Of a DNA stretch of 64,000 nt, positions 56,992 to 64,000 are shown piece by piece. Each line of letters begins with the position of its first letter. Position 1 is the stretch's first letter. The translations under genes were made by a program, and so were the position numbers. The DNA is taken from NCBI GenBank assembly GCA_918797485.1, contig CAKKNE010000002.1:6076474-6140473 (forward strand), written 5' to 3'. The stretch comes from Pelagomonas calceolata (lineage: Eukaryota; Sar; Pelagophyceae; Pelagomonadales; Pelagomonadaceae). The notes under the pieces are model-generated. The model was not told where the DNA came from. It did not search any database and saw only the letters and a list, made by a program, of their open reading frames with translations.

Positions 56992-58092
56992 TCAAGACAG
57001 CAGCCACTTCCGCAGCGCGTAGTAGAGCGCCGCGTGGCGCACGGCGTAGAGCCCGAGCGCCGCCGCGGCGCCGCCGGACGCCGCGTCCGCGAGCGTCGCC
57101 ACGTAGTCCGCCGCGTCGACGCCGAGGAGCACCAGGAGCGCCGGCGCGAGGACGGCCAGCGCCGCGCCCTCGCCGGCGAGCGGCACGGCGAAGGCGCGCG
57201 ACCACTCCTCGCCCCGCTGGCGCGCGTAGCCCGCCTTCCGGAGGCGGCCGTCGAGGTCTCGCAGGTGCGCGACGCCGTAGAGGACGTGCGCATCGCCTTC
57301 CGTCGCCGTGACGGCCTGGACGCATTTTTGATTCCTTTTTCCGATGAGGACGTCGTCCGCCGAGCGGGCGGGCGCCTCGGCGAGGAGCGCTCGAGCGAGG
57401 CCTAATCGGGAGAGCGCCCCCGTGTCAAGCCGGAGCGCGCCGGCGGCTACTGCCCGAGCGGCCGCCTCCGTGTTGACGCTCTTGCCGCCGCCTTGCCAGT
57501 CGAGCGCCGCGACCGCGAGCTCCGGCGCGGGCGCCAGCGCGCACAGGACCCGCGCCGCAGCGGCGCCGAAGGTCACTTCCACGCGCTCTTTCTTGGGCAC
57601 GTCGCGCGTGAGGTAGCGGAGCTCGGACGGCCTCTGCTCCGCGCCGCCGATCTCGGCGCGCGAGAGGTCCGCGACGCGCCAGTCGTTCGCTTTCGCCGTG
57701 CCGCCGAGCGCGTCGAGCTGCGGGACTAAGGAACAGCTCGCCGCGGCGCTCCGCGCGTCGTCCGTCGCCGCGATCGACGTCGTGAGGGCGCCCTTCTCGT
57801 CGATGAGCGACGCGTCCACGATCGACTCGAAGAGCACGCGGCCCTCGATATTTTGAACGTCGCGCCAGTAGGCCTCCTCGGCGACGTGGACGACGCCGCG
57901 CACCGTTAGTTTCGCGCCCGCCGGCGTCGTGTAGGCCCTGGACGCCGTCTCGACGACGAGCCGGTCGTTCTCTCGCGTCGCGCGGATCCACGACGGCGCG
58001 GCCACCGCGGCCGGCGACAACCGGGCGGTGCTGGGACCGATGGCCACGCCGGCGGCTTGCGTTATGTAGAGGAGCGCGAGACGCGGCCGCAT
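56992..58092 (-). CDS. TraB/Tiki-like membrane protein, plastid-type presequence
   Basis: 366 aa from ATG 58092 (MRPRLALLYITQAAG, signal-like); an upstream open frame to 58215 has no better start. KLTVRGVVHVAEEAYWRDVQ recalls the opening GxxH block of TraB/Tiki proteins, which are metal-dependent protease-fold or membrane proteins of organelles. LIGKRNQKCVQAVTA and HVLYGVAHLRDLDGRLRKAGY recall the later R-N and GxxH blocks. Two hydrophobic C-terminal segments (ALAVLAPALLVLLGV and AAALGLYAVRHAALYYALR) suggest membrane anchoring. With the ChaN-like protein at 13623 this gives two members of the broad Tiki/EreA/ChaN clan in the window. The family call is moderate. Confidence 0.68.
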   Translation of the reverse strand: MRPRLALLYITQAAGVAIGPSTARLSPAAVAAPSWIRATRENDRLVVETASRAYTTPAGAKLTVRGVVHVAEEAYWRDVQNIEGRVLFESIVDASLIDEKGALTTSIAATDDARSAAASCSLVPQLDALGGTAKANDWRVADLSRAEIGGAEQRPSELRYLTRDVPKKERVEVTFGAAAARVLCALAPAPELAVAALDWQGGGKSVNTEAAARAVAAGALRLDTGALSRLGLARALLAEAPARSADDVLIGKRNQKCVQAVTATEGDAHVLYGVAHLRDLDGRLRKAGYARQRGEEWSRAFAVPLAGEGAALAVLAPALLVLLGVDAADYVATLADAASGGAAAALGLYAVRHAALYYALRKWLLS

Positions 58093-58260
58093 TTTATAAA
58101 TCCAGAAGAAACCAGGAGAGGCTGCCTGCTGACTTTTTACGGCGAGTGCTCTCGCCAGCGCTTGCCTCGGCTGTGCTGAGGAGTGTTTGTGACCGATACT
58201 TCTTCCGTTAGCCACGCGTCAGGGCGCTCCTGGTGCGCGAAGCAGCACAAAACGATTCAT

Positions 58261-58284
58261 GCTAATGTCTTACAGGACGCTAGC
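58261..58284 (+). promoter_or_regulatory. Upstream palindrome copy 11
   Basis: GCTAA, TGTCTTACAGGAC, GCTAGC (left arm with G-to-A). Lies in a 304-bp divergent promoter, 169 bp upstream of ATG 58092 (minus) and 113 bp upstream of ATG 58397 (plus). Confidence 0.6.
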
Positions 58285-58396
58285 GCGCTACGCACAACAA
58301 AACCGACACGGGCTGCCCGATGCACCAATGACACCATCGATGATGCCCAAAGGGCAAAACCGATGATATCTCCAGCCATGCGGCGAAAGGGGTAAG

Positions 58397-59257
58397 ATGC
58401 ACCACCTTTGGTGGTGGGCCCTGCTGCTCCTCTGCGGGGCAGCATCCCTGGACGACCGACAGCAGTTCGGCAAATTCCTCCAGCAGCTGAAGCGCAAGCC
58501 CACACATGGCGAAGGAGGCATCCCGCGCCTCCTCTTCACGTCGCACCGGACGCCGCGCGCCGAGCTGCCCCCGAAGCTCCGGGAGAACGTGGACGCCTGG
58601 CGGCGCCTGAACCCGAGTTTCGCCTTCCGTTACTTCGACGACGCCGCCCAGTCGAAGTTCATGCGCGAGACCTGTGCAGTGCCGCGCTGCCTCGAGGCTT
58701 ACGACGTCCTCGTCTCCGGCGCGGGCAAGGCGGATCTCTTCCGCATCGCGTATCTATACTACGTGGGCGGGTGGTGGGTCGACGCGGATCTCAAGCCGGG
58801 GCCCATCGCGGAGAACTGCGACCTCGCGTACCCGGAGAAGCTCCTGCTCGTGGCGGAGCGCCACGGCATGCCGCGCTTCATGATCTTGGCAGGGAACGGC
58901 CACCCGCTGCTAGCCAAGACGCTCGCGACGCAGATTGCAAATGTCTTCCGCAACCACAGGCGCAGCCCGGAGAACCGCCGCAACACGTTGTTCGTCACGG
59001 GGCCGTCGACGCTTGCGAAGAGCATCTGCGACGAGCTCGGCGCGGACTTAGGGAGTCCGCACTGCGGCCGGGGCCGCTTCGTGGGCTTCGCCGGCGCGAC
59101 GAAGCTAGCCCCGTTCGCCGCGCGCGCCTTCGCCGGCGGCTTCCGCATGGACACGTGCTCCGAGTTCTGGTTCAGCCCCTTCCCCGATTTCGACCACAAG
59201 CGCGAGCTGCGGAGCATGAACCTGACGCACTACAGCCTCCTGCGCACGGCGAGGTAG
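58397..59257 (+). CDS. GT32-like glycosyltransferase (OCH1/DXD type)
   Basis: 286 aa from ATG 58397; signal peptide or anchor WWWALLLLCGAASL. GIPRLLFTSHRTPRAELPPK opens the fold. SGAGKADLFRIAYLYYVGGW and WVDADLKPGP carry the GT32 signature with the metal-binding D-x-D. GTs of this family (OCH1, MIPC synthase) add hexoses in the Golgi. The protein ends soon after the catalytic domain. It converges with the Spinster-like MFS gene, whose stop lies 41 bp away. Confidence 0.85.
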   Translation: MHHLWWWALLLLCGAASLDDRQQFGKFLQQLKRKPTHGEGGIPRLLFTSHRTPRAELPPKLRENVDAWRRLNPSFAFRYFDDAAQSKFMRETCAVPRCLEAYDVLVSGAGKADLFRIAYLYYVGGWWVDADLKPGPIAENCDLAYPEKLLLVAERHGMPRFMILAGNGHPLLAKTLATQIANVFRNHRRSPENRRNTLFVTGPSTLAKSICDELGADLGSPHCGRGRFVGFAGATKLAPFAARAFAGGFRMDTCSEFWFSPFPDFDHKRELRSMNLTHYSLLRTAR

Positions 59258-59298
59258 TTCGATTTGTAATTATTACGTTGTACGACAGACAAGAGAAA

Positions 59299-60675
59299 CT
59301 AGGCAACATCACCACAGAGCGGCGCCTCGAGCGGGGCGTCGTCCGGCGCGGGATCGTGGCGCACGTGGTCGGCGGCGGCGCGGCGCGCGAGCAACGCAAA
59401 AGCCGCGTAGCCCGCCGCGCACGCGAGCAGCACGCTGCGGAAGCCGAGCAACAGGCCGACGCGGTCGACGACGCGGCCGCCGACGAGGGGCACGATCGCC
59501 TTCATCAGGTTCTGCGCCGCGAACTGGATCCCGGACGCGATCGTCGCCGCGTCGCGCGGGCTCGCCGCCAGCACCACGCCGTTGATCGCCGGCGTCGGCA
59601 GCGCGCCGAAGAACAAAAAGCCCCAGCAGAGCGCGATGAAGGGCCAGGGCCGGCCCGGCCCCGCGAGCGGCAGCAGCGCGACGCAGCCGACGGCGCCGAG
59701 CGCCGCCGCGCTCACGAAGCTAAGCGTCGGCCCGAGGCGGTCGTAGCCGCCGATCCGCTTTTCCACGACGTAGGCGCCCACCAGGTTGCCGGGGATGGGC
59801 GCCGCGACGAAGACGGCCGACACCGCCGTCGTCTGCAGCGAGGTCGGCCACGAGGGCGCCTCGCGCGCGGCGACCTGCTTGATGAAGTAGAGCACGAAGC
59901 CCACCGTGCCGCAGACGAACGCGCCCGCGCCGACGGTGCGCGCGACGACGGGCGTCGCCAGCGTCGCGCGGAGCTTGGTGAGGCCGGACCGCTGCGGCGC
60001 CGCGGCGCCGAGCAGGCGCTGCGCCTCGCCGGTGCGGGCCACGTCCATGATCTCGGCCGGGAAGCACGCCGCGGAGACGGCCGCGAGCGCCATGAGCCCG
60101 GCCTCGACGAGGTAGAGCCGCGTCCAGGGTGCGCTCACGGCGCTGCCGATGGCGAAGCCGCAGAGAATGCCGCCGAGCAAACAGACGTTCAGCAGCGCGA
60201 GCCAGAGCGGCTTGCGTTTCGACGGCGCCCTCGCGTCGACCCAGGCGGGGAAGTGCACCGCGGCGCAGCCCCAGCCGAGGCCGCCGAGCGCCCGCGCCGC
60301 GACGAGCGCGCGGTAGCTCGGCCGCAGCGCCGCGGCGGCCGCAGCGACGGCCGGCAGCGCGCACGCGCCCACGAGGACCTTCCGCGCGCGCACGCGCTCG
60401 AAGAGCGCCATGGCGATGATGCCCGCGGGCACGATGCCGTAGTCGGGCGCCGCCGCGACGACGCCCTCCTGCGCGTAGTCGAGGCGCAGGCTCGCGGCGA
60501 TGCGCGGCATCGCGCTCGAGACGACGCCGGCCTCGAAGGCGCGGGCCACCGTCGCGGCGCAGGCGAACGCGAAGAAGACGTGCGTGATGACGCTCCGTTT
60601 GATGACGACGACGGGCTCCTCCCCTGGCCCTGGGGGTGGTGCTGCTGCTGCTGCAGCGTCGGCAGTAGGGCTCAT
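59299..60675 (-). CDS. Spinster-like major facilitator superfamily transporter
   Basis: 458 aa from ATG 60675 (MSPTADAAAAAAPPP). The frame stays open to an ATG at 60885, but that 70-residue extension would overlap the divergent promoter and the palindromic motif, so the shorter start is preferred. Twelve hydrophobic segments. SSAMPRIAASLRLDYAQEGV near TM1/2 resembles the Spinster/MFS 'L....G...' start. The loop PAWVDARAPSKRKPLWLAL between TM4 and TM5 matches the conserved acidic-basic loop. GRVVDRVGLLLGFRSVLLAC sits near the C-terminal half. Spinster proteins export sphingolipids or lysophospholipids; the substrate is not certain here. Ala-rich and GC-rich throughout. Confidence 0.78.
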   Translation of the reverse strand: MSPTADAAAAAAPPPGPGEEPVVVIKRSVITHVFFAFACAATVARAFEAGVVSSAMPRIAASLRLDYAQEGVVAAAPDYGIVPAGIIAMALFERVRARKVLVGACALPAVAAAAAALRPSYRALVAARALGGLGWGCAAVHFPAWVDARAPSKRKPLWLALLNVCLLGGILCGFAIGSAVSAPWTRLYLVEAGLMALAAVSAACFPAEIMDVARTGEAQRLLGAAAPQRSGLTKLRATLATPVVARTVGAGAFVCGTVGFVLYFIKQVAAREAPSWPTSLQTTAVSAVFVAAPIPGNLVGAYVVEKRIGGYDRLGPTLSFVSAAALGAVGCVALLPLAGPGRPWPFIALCWGFLFFGALPTPAINGVVLAASPRDAATIASGIQFAAQNLMKAIVPLVGGRVVDRVGLLLGFRSVLLACAAGYAAFALLARRAAADHVRHDPAPDDAPLEAPLCGDVA

Positions 60676-60787
60676 TCTTTTTGTTGGCGTTGGCTTTGCT
60701 GCGGGTATATTACTACGAAACAGCTGTACTATGCTTGCGAGGCGCCCTGCGTAAGTGTTTTTTTCGCGGCGCCGCAGCCCTAATCGA

Positions 60788-60806
60788 GCTAGTTGTAACC
60801 CACTAG
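60788..60806 (+). promoter_or_regulatory. Palindrome variant copy 12 (type II)
   Basis: GCTAGTTGTAACCCACTAG followed by ATTT, one base different from 15282-15300. In the divergent promoter 113 bp from ATG 60675 (minus) and 96 bp from ATG 60902 (plus). Confidence 0.55.
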
Positions 60807-60901
60807 ATTTACATCCCGCATCCGCTGGTACGCCTGGTGGAGCTGTCGCTGGGGCAGCGGGCCGCTGCCTAAACACCGCACGCATTCATCTCTGCACAAA
60901 A

Positions 60902-62609
60902 ATGGGCAGCCGTGCGGCCCTCGCCACACTTGTGGCATTGGTCCTAGCAACAACCAAAGCGGACGAGGCGTCAAGCGCCGCCGCGCGCGCCGCGTTAGCA
61001 CGCAGAAAAGGTCTCGAATTGTACGCGCCGCAGCATCAGATCGAAATGGTCCCGGGAACCGCTCCTGTACCCGGGACGAACGAGACGGCGCGGCTTCTCG
61101 AGGCGAAAGCGTGGTTCGAGAAAGCGGTGGAAGCGGACCCGAGCGACGCCACGAACCACGCATACCTGGGCAACGCCTGCGTGCGCTTGGACGACTTGGA
61201 AGGCGCCGAGCGCGCGTACGCGCGCGCGCTCGAGCGCGACCCCACGAACGCGCGCGTCCTCTCGAACTGGGGCAGCGCGTACGCCAAAATAGGCAACTAC
61301 GGCCGTGCGGTGGAGCTCTTTGATCAAGCTGTCAAGCTGACGCCGGAGGATGGCACCCTTGCAAAGAACCGGGACTCGGCCGACATGTTTCTGCGGGTGG
61401 AGCAGATGGCCGCCGTCGTGCGAGGTCACGGTGACGTGGAGGACCCCTGGGATTTCGCGGGCTTTCTCGCGGGTATCGCTTGTGTGGAAATCAAGTTTCA
61501 AATTCCCCCGTGCCAACCTGCGAAACATAGGCACCAACTACAGCGAGCGAGGCGAGGTCGCGTTCAAGATGGTCGTCGAGACGTACCCGGACCTGCACGA
61601 GAGCGCGCTCGCCCACTTGCGCGCCGCGACCGCCGCGCGCCCGCTCGGTGCCGCTCACGCCCATGTGCTGGCCAACACGCTGGTCGCCGCGCACATGGCC
61701 CGGCACCCGGAGCGGATCCGCCGCGGCGCCGCGGCGCCCCTGCTCGACGAAGCAACGGCGGTGCTCAACGCGACGTTGAACAATGCGCGCGGCCTGAGCG
61801 TCGAGGCCCGGCGGCTGCGGCCCGGCGGCGGCGCGCTTCGCGTCGTCTGCGTGGCGTCGAGCGAGCGAGCCGAGCTGACGCGGCTCCGCGCCTCCGTGAA
61901 ACGACTTGGCGCCGAGCTGACCGTACTGGGTCTCGGCCAGCCCTGGCGGGGTCTGGGCAGCAAGGTCGCGCTGCTCGCGGCGCACCTCGATGCGAGCGGT
62001 GTCGCCGCCGACGACTTGATTCTCTTCCTCGACGCCTACGACGTGCTGCTGCTGCCCGCCGCCGCGCAGTTGCGCAAGCGATTTACAGCGCTCGAGCGGG
62101 AAAAGCAGGGCGCCGTCGTCTTTAACTCCGAGGTGAACTGCGCGCCGGACCCGTCTATGCGTCTCCTGTACGGCCGCCCGGCCGACGGCGCGCCGTTCCG
62201 CTTCCTGAATTCGGGTATTTATCTCGGCCGCGCGCGAGACGTACGCTCCATGCTGGCGGTGGTCGCTGCTGATGTCGAAGCGCACCACGCGTCGTTAGGC
62301 GCCGACCCGTACCGCTTCGACGACCAGCGGTGGTTCAATCGCTTCGCCATCGCATTTCCAGAACGCGTCCACCTGGATGCTCGTGCGAGCTTCTTCCACA
62401 CGCTGCAAGACATGGACGCGTCCGACTTTGATATCGTCGACGGCGACCTTGTTTCGAGAATCTCCGAAGCAGCGCCGATGGCGGTCCACGGCAACGGCAA
62501 CGGCATTACCGCTTTCCACGACCTCTCGCGGCGCCTGGCCGCGGACCTCGGCTGGCCCGACTCCTCCGACGCGGTCTTCGCGGCGACGACGTCACCGCTC
62601 ATCAGCTGA
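60902..62609 (+). CDS. TPR + PLOD-like glycosyltransferase, secreted, two exons
   Basis: Exons 60902-61472 and 61531-62609 give 549 aa. Signal peptide MGSRAALATLVALVLATTKA. TPR units occupy residues ~62-160 (AKAWFEKAVEADPSDATNHA, RAYARALERDPTNARVLSNW, RAVELFDQAVKLTPEDGTLA). The second half matches the glycosyltransferase domain of procollagen lysyl hydroxylases/GT25-like enzymes: LILFLDAYDVLLLPAAAQLR (D-x-x-D metal site), VVFNSEVNCAPDPS, FRFLNSGIYLGRARDV and DDQRWFNRF. Such enzymes glucosylate hydroxylysine in the ER. The TPRs may bind the substrate, as in prolyl hydroxylases. The 58-nt intron is a decayed introner. It is the last gene before the telomere. Confidence 0.88.
61473..61530 (+). 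mobile_element. Decayed introner remnant forming a 58-nt intron
   Basis: Begins GTATCGCT then TGTGTGGAAATCAAG, one base from the introner terminal repeat CTGTGTGGAAATCAA. The right terminal repeat and second target duplication are lost, and the intron now ends AACATAG. Splicing gives FLAG|TNYSERGEVAF in frame. GTATCGCT fits the position of the original duplication. Confidence 0.72.
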
Positions 62610-62693
62610 TGGCGGCTAGGCTGGTGATTTCTGTTTATTAATATTTTATAGTGAAATACGGACATTTTGGCGGGGTTTGGGGCGCAGCCTTGG
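62571..62693 (+). repeat. Source/partner of the inverted duplicate at 52295-52409
   Basis: Covers the last codons of the TPR-glycosyltransferase gene, its stop and ~85 bp of 3' flank. See the paired feature on the minus strand. Confidence 0.85.
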
Positions 62694-63758
62694 GGCCCGA
62701 AGGGCCCTGGGGCTGGGTGTTGGACACAGGGTTAGGGTTCGGGCCCGGAGGGCCCGAAGGGCCCGAAGGGCCCTTCCAGCACCTTGGGCTGGATGTTAGT
62801 GTTCTGTGTCAGGATTGAGGTTGTGAATAGTCTTTCGTGAGGTTATGGGCAGTCTTTGGTGGCCGGTGCTGGCCACAGGGTTAGGGTTCGGGCCCGGAGG
62901 GCCCGAAGGGCCCGAAGGGCCCTTCCAGCCCATTGGGCTGGATTTTAGTGTTCTGTGTCAGGATTGAGGTTGTGAATAGTCTTTCGTGAGGTTATGGGCA
63001 GTCTTTGGTGGCCGGTGCTGGCCACAGGGTTAGGGTTCGGGCCCGGAGGGCCCGCCGGCTCGAAGGGCCCTTCCAGCCCATTGGGCTGGATGTTAGTGTT
63101 CTGTGTCAGGATTAAGGTTGTGAATAGTGTTTCGTGAGGTTGTGGGCAGTCTTTGGTGGCCGGTGCTGGCCACAAGGTTAGGGTTCGGGCCTTGGGCCCG
63201 GAGGGCCCGAAGGGCCCGAAGGGCCCTTCCAGCCCATTGGGCTGGATTTTAGTGTTCTGTGTCAGGATTGAGGTTGTGAATAGTCTTTCGTGAGGTTATG
63301 GGCAGTCTTTGGTGGCCGGTGCTGGCCACAGGGTTAGGGTTCGGGCCCGGAGGGCCCGAAGGGCTCGAAGGGCCCTTCCAGCCCATTGGGCTGGATGTTA
63401 GTGTTCTGTGTCAGGATTAAGGTTGTGAATAGTGTTTCGTGAGGTTGTGGGCAGTCTTTGGTGGCCGGTGCTGGCCACAAGGTTAGGGTTCGGGCCTTGG
63501 GCCCGGAGGGCCCGAAGGGCCCGAAGGGCCCTTCCAGCCCCTTGGGCTGGATGTTAGTGATATATGTCAGAATTGAGGCGCTGGTAGTGTTCGGTGGGGT
63601 TGTGGGTAGTCTTTAGTGGCTGGTGCGGGACATAGGGTTAGGGTTCAGGCCAGCTCCCCGGGCAGGGCCCGAAGGGCCCTGGCTTCGGGCCCTGGGGCTG
63701 GATGTTAGTGTTCTGTGTCAGGATTGAGGTTGTGGGCAGTCTTTGGTGGCAGCAGCGC
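62690..63758 (+). repeat. Subtelomeric ~150-bp tandem repeat, about seven copies
   Basis: Units start near 62729, 62878, 63027, 63175, 63331, 63480 and 63635, spaced 148-156 bp. Each has GGGTTAGGGTTCGGGCC, a palindromic GGGCCC-rich stretch (GGCCCGAAGGGCCC), GGCTGGATGTTAGTGTTCTG and TGGTGGCCGGTGCTGGCCAC. Each unit therefore embeds a telomeric TTAGGG. The last copy is shortened before the telomere. No genes. Confidence 0.95.
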
Positions 63759-64000
63759 GGGTTAGGGTTGGGTTAGGGTTGGGTTAGGGTTGGGTTAGGG
63801 TTGGGTTAGGGTTGGGTTAGGGTTGGGTTAGGGTTTGGGTTAGGGTTAGGGTTAGGGTTAGGGTTAGGGTTAGGGTTAGGGTTAGGGTTAGGGTTAGGGT
63901 TAGGGTTAGGGTTAGGGTTAGGGTTAGGGTTAGGGTTAGGGTTAGGGTTAGGGTTAGGGTTAGGGTTAGGGTTAGGGTTAGGGTTAGGGTTAGGGTTAGG
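63759..64000 (+). repeat. Telomere, (TTAGGG)n with proximal variant repeats
   Basis: 63759-63834 is an alternating 12-bp variant (TTAGGG + TTGGG[T]); 63835-64000 is uninterrupted TTAGGG. The G-rich strand runs 5'-3' toward the window end, so this is the right chromosome end. The TTAGGG type is usual in stramenopiles; green algae and plants mostly use TTTAGGG. Confidence 0.98.

Noticed and set aside
58408-60783. 791-aa plus-strand ORF over the GT32 gene and Spinster-like MFS
   Set aside because: Out of frame with GT32 and antisense to the MFS; low-complexity Arg/Ala/Asp.
60676-60885. 70-residue N-terminal extension of the Spinster-like MFS
   Set aside because: Would place the palindrome and the divergent promoter inside coding sequence; the shorter start at 60675 is more plausible.
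62690-63758. CRISPR-like array
   Set aside because: Units are directly abutting ~150-bp tandem repeats with embedded telomere sequence at a eukaryotic chromosome end, no unique spacers.

Overview
This is the right end of a nuclear chromosome from a small, GC-rich, gene-dense photosynthetic eukaryote. The last ~240 bp are TTAGGG telomere repeats in right-end orientation, preceded by ~1 kb of a ~150-bp subtelomeric tandem repeat. There is a fucoxanthin-chlorophyll-type LHC gene, plus several genes with bipartite plastid-like N-termini. Many introns are short DNA-transposon-like 'introner' elements with terminal inverted repeats and 8-bp target-site duplications (TSDs). Together these suggest a pelagophyte stramenopile close to Pelagomonas or Aureococcus. 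That assignment is inference; the telomere, introns and genes are seen directly.

Layout. 1-9 kb: the 5' part of a secreted hydrolase-like gene running off the left edge, an MFS transporter, an M17 aminopeptidase with two introners, an unknown two-exon protein with one introner, a SHIPPO-repeat-like protein with one introner, and a ferroportin-like transporter. 9-18 kb: a C1 + VPS9 Rab5-GEF-like protein, an EF-hand membrane protein, a small unknown, a ChaN/Tiki-like protein with an introner, a C-terminal fragment of an SLC4-type transporter, and the PUS3 tRNA pseudouridine synthase. 17.7-30 kb: LHC, ABC1/ADCK-like kinase, two PP2C phosphatases, a lower-GC 1.5-kb block without genes, mitochondrial bL17, a sulfotransferase and a plastid-type ABC-F ATPase. 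30-50 kb: a Strawberry-notch helicase, a bestrophin-like channel, homocysteine S-methyltransferase with a tRNA-Arg(CCU) gene inside its intron, IMPACT/RWD with an introner, a MAK/ICK kinase with a DPF-rich tail, a LINE remnant, a PHD + AlkB-like protein, a second Strawberry-notch helicase and an unknown membrane protein. 50-62.6 kb: a secreted EGF-rich protein carrying a compositionally foreign module, a TMEM184 protein, an MBD-like + phytanoyl-CoA-dioxygenase-like protein, a TraB/Tiki-like protein, a GT32 glycosyltransferase, a Spinster-like MFS and a TPR + PLOD-like glycosyltransferase. Then come the subtelomere and telomere.

The genes are independent single units on both strands, often convergent with 14-40 bp between stops, and do not form a pathway or operon. 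Two genome-wide systems stand out. (1) Introners: six elements share CTGTGTGGAAATCAA terminal repeats. In every case the 5' splice site comes from the target duplication and the 3' AG from the element's own end, so each removes itself exactly. A different 65-bp element with other TIRs does the same in the second helicase gene, and a seventh first-family copy has decayed to a 58-nt intron. (2) A short palindrome, with arms GCTAG and CTAGC around TGTCTTACA, recurs at least ten times, with two copies of a related form. Nearly all copies lie about 80-250 bp upstream of a start codon, so it looks like an undescribed promoter element.

Start codons were chosen as the first or most plausible ATG. Intron boundaries were inferred from reading frame, splice dinucleotides and protein-family continuity. 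No transcript evidence was available.
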